From: Eubacterium sp. CAG:786
GTDB taxonomy: Bacteria; Bacillota; Clostridia; Oscillospirales; Ruminococcaceae
NCBI GenBank assembly: GCA_000432175.1
Contig: HF989406.1
Span: forward strand, 1 to 9,823
Direction of reading: 5' to 3'
Length of the DNA stretch: 9,823 bases
Shown here: in pieces, positions 5,526 through 9,823 of the stretch
Layout of the letters: each line of letters begins with the position of its first letter
Position numbering within the stretch: the first letter of the stretch is position 1
The notes under the pieces: generated by a model
The model's database searches: none
What the model saw: only the letters and a program-made list of their open reading frames with translations
What the model was told of the DNA's origin: nothing
Made by a program: the position numbers and the translations under genes

Positions 5526-6548
5526 ATGATGAAAGAACAGTTACAGGCGATCAGGGAAGAAGCGCTCAAGGCGGTAAAGTCCAGCGCTGACATGAAGGAG
5601 ATCGACGCGCTGCGCGTAAAGTTCCTGGGCAAGAAGGGTGAACTCACCGCCATTTTAAAGCAGATGGGTGGTCTTTCCGCAGAGGAGCGCCCTGTCATCG
5701 GACAGCTTGCAAACGATATCCGCAGCGATATCGAGAATGCAGTAAAGGAAAAGACGGGCAGCCTCAAGGCAGCCCTCACCGACCTGCGCTTAAAGACAGA
5801 AACAGTTGACGTAACTATGCCCGGCAAGCGTAAGATAATAGCAAAGCGTCACCCGATGAACATAGTGCTGGACGATCTCAAGTCCATATTCCTCGGCATG
5901 GGTTATACCGTTGTTGACGGTCCTGAAGTTGAACTTGCTAAATACTGCTTTGACATGCTTCTAACCTATGATGGACACCCCGCAAGAGATCCTAACGATA
6001 CATTTTACATCAACGACGATGTTCTGCTGAGAACCCAGACTTCTTCCGTTCAGATCAGAACGATGCTCAAGCAGAAGCCACCTATTGCCATAATCAGCCC
6101 TGGCCGCGTTTACAGACGCGACGAGGTAGACGGCACGCATTCTCCGATATTCCACCAGTGCGAGGGCCTTGTCATCGACAAGAAGATAACATTCGCTGAC
6201 TTAAAGGGAACCCTGGATACATTCGCAAAGAAGCTTTACGGCGAGGGCATGAAGCTGAAGTTCAGACCGCACCACTTCCCGTACACAGAGCCGAGCTGCG
6301 AGATTGATTTCCAGTGCTTCCGCTGCGGAGGCAAGGGCTGCCCGCTCTGCAAGGGCGAGGGCTGGATCGAGATACTGGGCGCAGGCGTCGTACGTCCCGA
6401 GGTGCTTGAAAACTGCGGTATCGACCCCGAGGAATACAGCGGATTTGCATTCGGCATCGGCATTGAGCGTATCACTATGCTCCGTTACGAGATTGAGGAC
6501 ATGCGCCTGCTTTATGAGAACAACATGAAGTTCCTGGAGCAGTTCTGA
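5526..6548 (+). CDS. pheS: Phenylalanyl-tRNA synthetase alpha subunit
   Basis: Catalytic subunit of the cytoplasmic alpha2-beta2 enzyme that charges tRNA-Phe with phenylalanine. Its 340 residues are normal for bacterial PheS. Residues 1-90 are the helical coiled-coil arm that binds tRNA. The class II synthetase core follows: RTQTSSVQIRTM (169-180), motif 2 GRVYRRDEVDGTHSPIFHQC (193-212), RPHHFPYTEPS (247-257), and motif 3 GFAFGIGIERITMLR (306-320). Between motifs 2 and 3 is a cysteine cluster at Cys264, Cys267, Cys272 and Cys275 (C-x2-C-x4-C-x2-C) that looks like a zinc knuckle; I recall this in a subset of bacterial PheS, so it is not new. ATG 5526 is the first in-frame start after a TGA at 5514; GGAAGGA is 13 bases upstream, a long spacing. 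pheT follows after 28 bases. Confidence 0.97.
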   Translation: MMKEQLQAIREEALKAVKSSADMKEIDALRVKFLGKKGELTAILKQMGGLSAEERPVIGQLANDIRSDIENAVKEKTGSLKAALTDLRLKTETVDVTMPGKRKIIAKRHPMNIVLDDLKSIFLGMGYTVVDGPEVELAKYCFDMLLTYDGHPARDPNDTFYINDDVLLRTQTSSVQIRTMLKQKPPIAIISPGRVYRRDEVDGTHSPIFHQCEGLVIDKKITFADLKGTLDTFAKKLYGEGMKLKFRPHHFPYTEPSCEIDFQCFRCGGKGCPLCKGEGWIEILGAGVVRPEVLENCGIDPEEYSGFAFGIGIERITMLRYEIEDMRLLYENNMKFLEQF

Positions 6549-6576
6549 TTAAAAATAAGTTAAGGAGAATATAAAA

Positions 6577-8964
6577 GTGGATCTTTCAATGAAGTGGCTT
6601 AACGATTACGTTAAAGCCGATATGCCGATAAAAGAATTCTGCGACGGAATGACTATGAGCGGCAGCAAGGTCGAAACATGGACAAAGCAGGGCGCAGACA
6701 TCGCCAACGTAGTAGTCGGAAAGTGCGTCGCAATGGAAAAGCACCCCGACGCCGACACCCTGTGGGTCTGCCAGCTTGAAGTCGGCAAGGAAGCGCCGAT
6801 ACAGATAGTAACTTCCGCACAGAACATGTTCGTGGGCGCTGTAGTCCCCGTTGCGCTGAATGGCGCGACCTGCTACAACCACAAGGACATGTCCTACATG
6901 AAGATAAAGAAGGGCAAGCTGCGCGGAGTTCCCAGCGAGGGCATGATGTGCTCTTATGAGGAACTTGGCATGGAGCAGTCCGATGTTCCATACTCCAGCA
7001 ACGAGGGCATTCTCATACTCAACGACGACCCTGATTTCGATAAGATGACCATTGGCGAGGATATTCACGACGCGCTGGGCTACAACGATACAACTGTTGA
7101 GTTTGAGATAACCAACAACCGTCCCGACTGCCTTTCCGTGCTGGGTCTTGCAAAGGAAGCTTCCGCGACCTTCGACCTGCCGCTGAACATCAAGGAGCCT
7201 TCATTCAAGGGCGTTGACGGCAGCGCAAGGGATTACATCAGCGTTGACGTGCAGAACACCAAACTCTGCTCACGCTACATGGCTGCGGTAGTAAAGAACG
7301 TAAAGATAGGACCCTCCCCGCGCTGGATGGCTGAAAGGCTGAAAGCGAGCGGCGTGCGTTCCATCAACAATTTCGTTGATATCACAAACTTTGTTATGCT
7401 GGAATACGGCAACCCGATGCATGCGTTCGACCTGCGCTATGTAGAGGGCGGCAGGATAAACGTCAGAAACGCTCAGCAGGGAGAGAAGATAACGATTCTC
7501 GACGGCTCCGAGATAACTCTCAGCCCCGAAATGCTGATAATCGCTGACGAGAAGAAGCCGATAGCCGTTGCAGGCGTTATGGGCGGCGAGTTTTCCGGCA
7601 TCATGGAGGACACAAAGGACGTTGTATTCGAGGCTGCGTGCTTCGACGGCGTTTCCGTCCGCATGACTGCAAAGAAGATAAACAAGCGCACCGACGCTTC
7701 CTCCAGATTTGAAAAGGGCATCGACCCCATCAACTCCAAGGCGGCTCTGCTGCGTGCATTGGAGCTTGTCGAGGAACTGGGCTGCGGTGAAGTCGTTCGT
7801 GAATACATCGACGTTGACAACGCAAAGAAGGTTCCCCATACATTAAAGCTGGACACCGACTGGATAAACGAGCACCTCGGCACCAATATCCCTGCAGAGG
7901 AGCAGATCGCGATATTCAAGAAGCTGGGCTTCGGCTATGAGAACGGCAACGTTATCGTTCCCAATACACGTGTGGATATCGTGCGCGAGTGCGACCTGGC
8001 AGAGGAAGTTGCGAGAATTTACGGCTACAACGAAATTCCCACCACGCTGCCGCTGCTTTCTGCCGTGGGCGAGGTGACCCCGCGCCAGCGCTTTGATAAC
8101 AAGATGGTTGACGTGATGCTGTCCCAGGGCTTCTATGAAACCATGTCGTTCAGCTTCATCTCACCGCGTTCCTACGAGAAACTGCGCTTCGACGAGGACA
8201 TGAAGAAGTCCGTAGTTCTGCAGTATCCTCTCGGCGAGGACACCAGCGTAATGCGCACCAGCATGCTTCCGTCACTGATGACGGTTGCAAACACCAACAT
8301 CAGGGCGAGAAACCTTGAAGCGCGCTTCTTTGAACTGGGCAGAATATTCCAGCCCACTGATGAGAAGCTTCCTGTCGAAACCGACGTTCTCGGTCTTTGC
8401 GCATACGGTCCCGAGGAGGATTTCTTCACGATAAAGGGCGTGGTTGAGGAACTGATGAACGCTCTGGTAGTTGACGTGCGTTTCGTTCCCGTTCACGATA
8501 ACAAGACTTACCACCCCGGCAGATGCGCTGACATCTACGCCGGCGATGTTAAGGTAGGTACTATGGGCGAGCTCCACCCGGCAGTTACCGAGGCATACGA
8601 TATGACATGCCGCGTTTACTGCGCTGAGTTTGATATCCCGAAGCTGTTTGAAGCGCACGGAGAGGAGCGTAAGTACAAGGCGCTGCCGAAGTACCCTGCA
8701 GTCACCCGTGACCTCAGCCTTGTGTGCGACGACGAGGTTACTTCCGACGAGATCATTGATGTTATCAGGAAGTCCGCAAAGCACCTTGAGAGCGTATCCG
8801 TATTCGATATGTACAAGGGCGAGCAGGTACCCGAGGGCAAGAAGAGCCTTTCCTACAACCTGGTGCTCCGCAAGGACGGCAGCATGACCGACGAGGAAGC
8901 TGACGCTGTTGTGGCAAAGGTGCTCAAGGCACTTGAAGAAAAGAACATTACACTGAGAGCCTGA
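6577..8964 (+). CDS. pheT: Phenylalanyl-tRNA synthetase beta subunit
   Basis: Large subunit of PheRS, needed for tRNA binding and for editing of mischarged tyrosine. At 795 residues it is full length. In order: a short N-terminal segment MDLSMKWLNDYV typical of the family; an EMAP/OB-type tRNA-binding domain (about 40-150); the B3/4 editing domain, including FEITNNRPDCLSVLGLAKE (176-194), NNFVDITNFVMLEYGNPMHA (264-283) and AVAGVMGGEFSG (330-341); the B5 domain (about 415-490) with ECDLAEEVARIYGYNEIP (471-488); a catalytic-like core that lacks activity in the family; and the FDX-ACB tRNA anticodon-binding domain (about 703-795). The start is GTG at 6577, with AAGGAG at 6562-6567; the family's N-terminus begins here, so the later in-frame ATG at 6589 is unlikely. 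It is co-transcribed with pheS. Confidence 0.97.
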   Translation: MDLSMKWLNDYVKADMPIKEFCDGMTMSGSKVETWTKQGADIANVVVGKCVAMEKHPDADTLWVCQLEVGKEAPIQIVTSAQNMFVGAVVPVALNGATCYNHKDMSYMKIKKGKLRGVPSEGMMCSYEELGMEQSDVPYSSNEGILILNDDPDFDKMTIGEDIHDALGYNDTTVEFEITNNRPDCLSVLGLAKEASATFDLPLNIKEPSFKGVDGSARDYISVDVQNTKLCSRYMAAVVKNVKIGPSPRWMAERLKASGVRSINNFVDITNFVMLEYGNPMHAFDLRYVEGGRINVRNAQQGEKITILDGSEITLSPEMLIIADEKKPIAVAGVMGGEFSGIMEDTKDVVFEAACFDGVSVRMTAKKINKRTDASSRFEKGIDPINSKAALLRALELVEELGCGEVVREYIDVDNAKKVPHTLKLDTDWINEHLGTNIPAEEQIAIFKKLGFGYENGNVIVPNTRVDIVRECDLAEEVARIYGYNEIPTTLPLLSAVGEVTPRQRFDNKMVDVMLSQGFYETMSFSFISPRSYEKLRFDEDMKKSVVLQYPLGEDTSVMRTSMLPSLMTVANTNIRARNLEARFFELGRIFQPTDEKLPVETDVLGLCAYGPEEDFFTIKGVVEELMNALVVDVRFVPVHDNKTYHPGRCADIYAGDVKVGTMGELHPAVTEAYDMTCRVYCAEFDIPKLFEAHGEERKYKALPKYPAVTRDLSLVCDDEVTSDEIIDVIRKSAKHLESVSVFDMYKGEQVPEGKKSLSYNLVLRKDGSMTDEEADAVVAKVLKALEEKNITLRA

Positions 8965-8976
8965 GGAGGATAACTG

Positions 8977-9823
8977 ATGTCACATAATTTCAGAAAAATC
9001 GCGGCTGCAGCGACAGCCATCGTATGTGCTGCTTCCATGTGCGGCTGCGCTGACAACGGCTACATCGGTAGCGTTAACGGCGTGCAGATACCCAACGGAC
9101 TTTACCTTTATTATGTTGCAGTAGACGGTTATAACGACGCTGCTTCCAAAATAAAGGAGGACCTCGGCGACAGTCTTGGCACTGCTGAGCTGACCGTGTT
9201 CAACAACACCGTTGACGGAAAGACTGCGTCAGCATGGCTCAAGGATAACGCAGTAGAGAAGCTCAGACGTTACGCTGCCATTGAGGCGCTTTTCACCGAG
9301 TACGGAATGTCCCTTTCCGAGGACGACAAGACCGCTATCGACGAGAGAATGTCCTCCCTTGACAACGACCTTGGCTATTATGCTCAGTATTATGGGCTGG
9401 CAAGCGGCGAGAGCACCTTTGCCGAGCACTATGAGAACATGGGTATCAGCAAGAGCACGCTGCGCCTTATCAGCGAAAACAGCTACAAGGAGGACGACGT
9501 TTTCCTGCATAATTACGGCGCTGACGGTCTGACCCCCGTCACCGATGATGAGATAAACAAGTACATCACCGAGAATTACGCAGCTGTGAAGTACCTTAAG
9601 CTTACATTCACTGACTATCAGGGAATTTCCCTCAAGGAAGACGCCGACATCAACAAGGTAAAGGCGCTGGCCCAGGAGTACGTTGACCGTTACAACTCCA
9701 CCGGCGACTGGAGCGAGATACAGTACGACTTCGACCTCAGACAGGCTCAGTTTGACGCGTGGACAAAGGCTGAGGACGACTACGCAGAGAAGAGCACCGC
9801 AGAAGCTACTGCAGAGCCGGCAG
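8977..9823 (+). CDS. Lipoprotein resembling SurA/PrsA-type foldases, N-terminal part (runs off the right edge)
   Basis: Open frame of 282 complete codons from ATG 8977 to the window edge, with no stop. The N-terminus is a lipoprotein signal: basic FRK (5-7), hydrophobic core (8-21), lipobox MCGC with the lipidated residue at Cys24. The mature part starts GYIGSVNGVQIPNGLYLYYV (28-47), the VNG-x-x-I-x-x-x-x-Y pattern that begins SurA_N-type chaperone domains of PrsA and SurA, and continues as a helix-rich, acidic region. The end of the visible part (about 272-282) becomes rich in Thr, Ala, Glu and Pro, like a linker. No parvulin PPIase domain is seen; it may follow outside the window or be missing. 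AGGAGG overlaps the pheT stop (8964-8969), 7 bases before the ATG, so it is coupled to pheST. The foldase call is moderate; an exported lipoprotein is firm. Confidence 0.78.
   Translation, partial: MSHNFRKIAAAATAIVCAASMCGCADNGYIGSVNGVQIPNGLYLYYVAVDGYNDAASKIKEDLGDSLGTAELTVFNNTVDGKTASAWLKDNAVEKLRRYAAIEALFTEYGMSLSEDDKTAIDERMSSLDNDLGYYAQYYGLASGESTFAEHYENMGISKSTLRLISENSYKEDDVFLHNYGADGLTPVTDDEINKYITENYAAVKYLKLTFTDYQGISLKEDADINKVKALAQEYVDRYNSTGDWSEIQYDFDLRQAQFDAWTKAEDDYAEKSTAEATAEPA

Noticed and set aside
5504..5590. A 28-codon open frame starting at ATG 5504 and overlapping the start of pheS in another frame, possibly a leader peptide.
   Set aside because: No ribosome binding site precedes it, it contains no run of Phe codons as expected for pheST attenuation, and no terminator follows.
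6304..6370. Cysteine cluster in PheS as a novel inserted zinc domain.
   Set aside because: I recall the same C-x2-C...C-x2-C segment in PheS of other bacteria, so it is a known subfamily feature.
1..9823. Mobile element, prophage, CRISPR, toxin-antitoxin or defence system.
   Set aside because: No integrase, transposase, phage, conjugation, direct repeat array or known defence motif is seen; the genes are mostly housekeeping with clean boundaries.

Overview
The window looks like chromosomal DNA from a Gram-positive anaerobe of the Clostridia, most like a Ruminococcus-type member of the Oscillospiraceae. The evidence is moderate-to-high GC coding sequence with AT-rich gaps, strong AAGGAG-type ribosome binding sites, consensus sigma-A promoters, a diderm-free lipoprotein, and protein sequences that read as clostridial. 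The lineage call is inference. There is no sign of a mobile element, CRISPR array, rRNA or tRNA.

Layout. A divergent promoter region at about 2210-2477 splits the window. To its left, on the minus strand, lie three genes in transcription order: a small two-helix membrane protein (1679-2209), a holo-ACP-synthase-like protein that lacks both usual Mg2+ ligands (1261-1641), and the first 402 codons of a TetM/EF-G-like ribosomal-protection-type GTPase (1-1206, running off the left edge). A terminator-like hairpin sits in the 54-base gap before the GTPase gene and leaves no room for a separate promoter after it, so it may act as an attenuator. To the right, on the plus strand, is a proline-biosynthesis operon: proB (glutamate 5-kinase, short form), proA (glutamyl-phosphate reductase) and an unrecognised single-pass membrane protein whose ribosome binding site overlaps the proA stop.

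A second plus-strand promoter at 5412-5440 drives pheS and pheT, the two subunits of phenylalanyl-tRNA synthetase. They are followed, with the ribosome binding site overlapping the pheT stop, by the start of a lipoprotein that resembles SurA/PrsA-type foldases and runs off the right edge.

The most interesting signal is in the non-coding DNA. The proB and pheS leaders, which belong to unrelated genes, share the same arrangement after their promoters: an ATTCAGG heptamer, then a 6-bp hairpin displaying the octamer GCCCTTTG, then the ribosome binding site, to which the loop is partly complementary. The second is the AcpS-like protein with its metal site replaced. The rest is ordinary housekeeping sequence.
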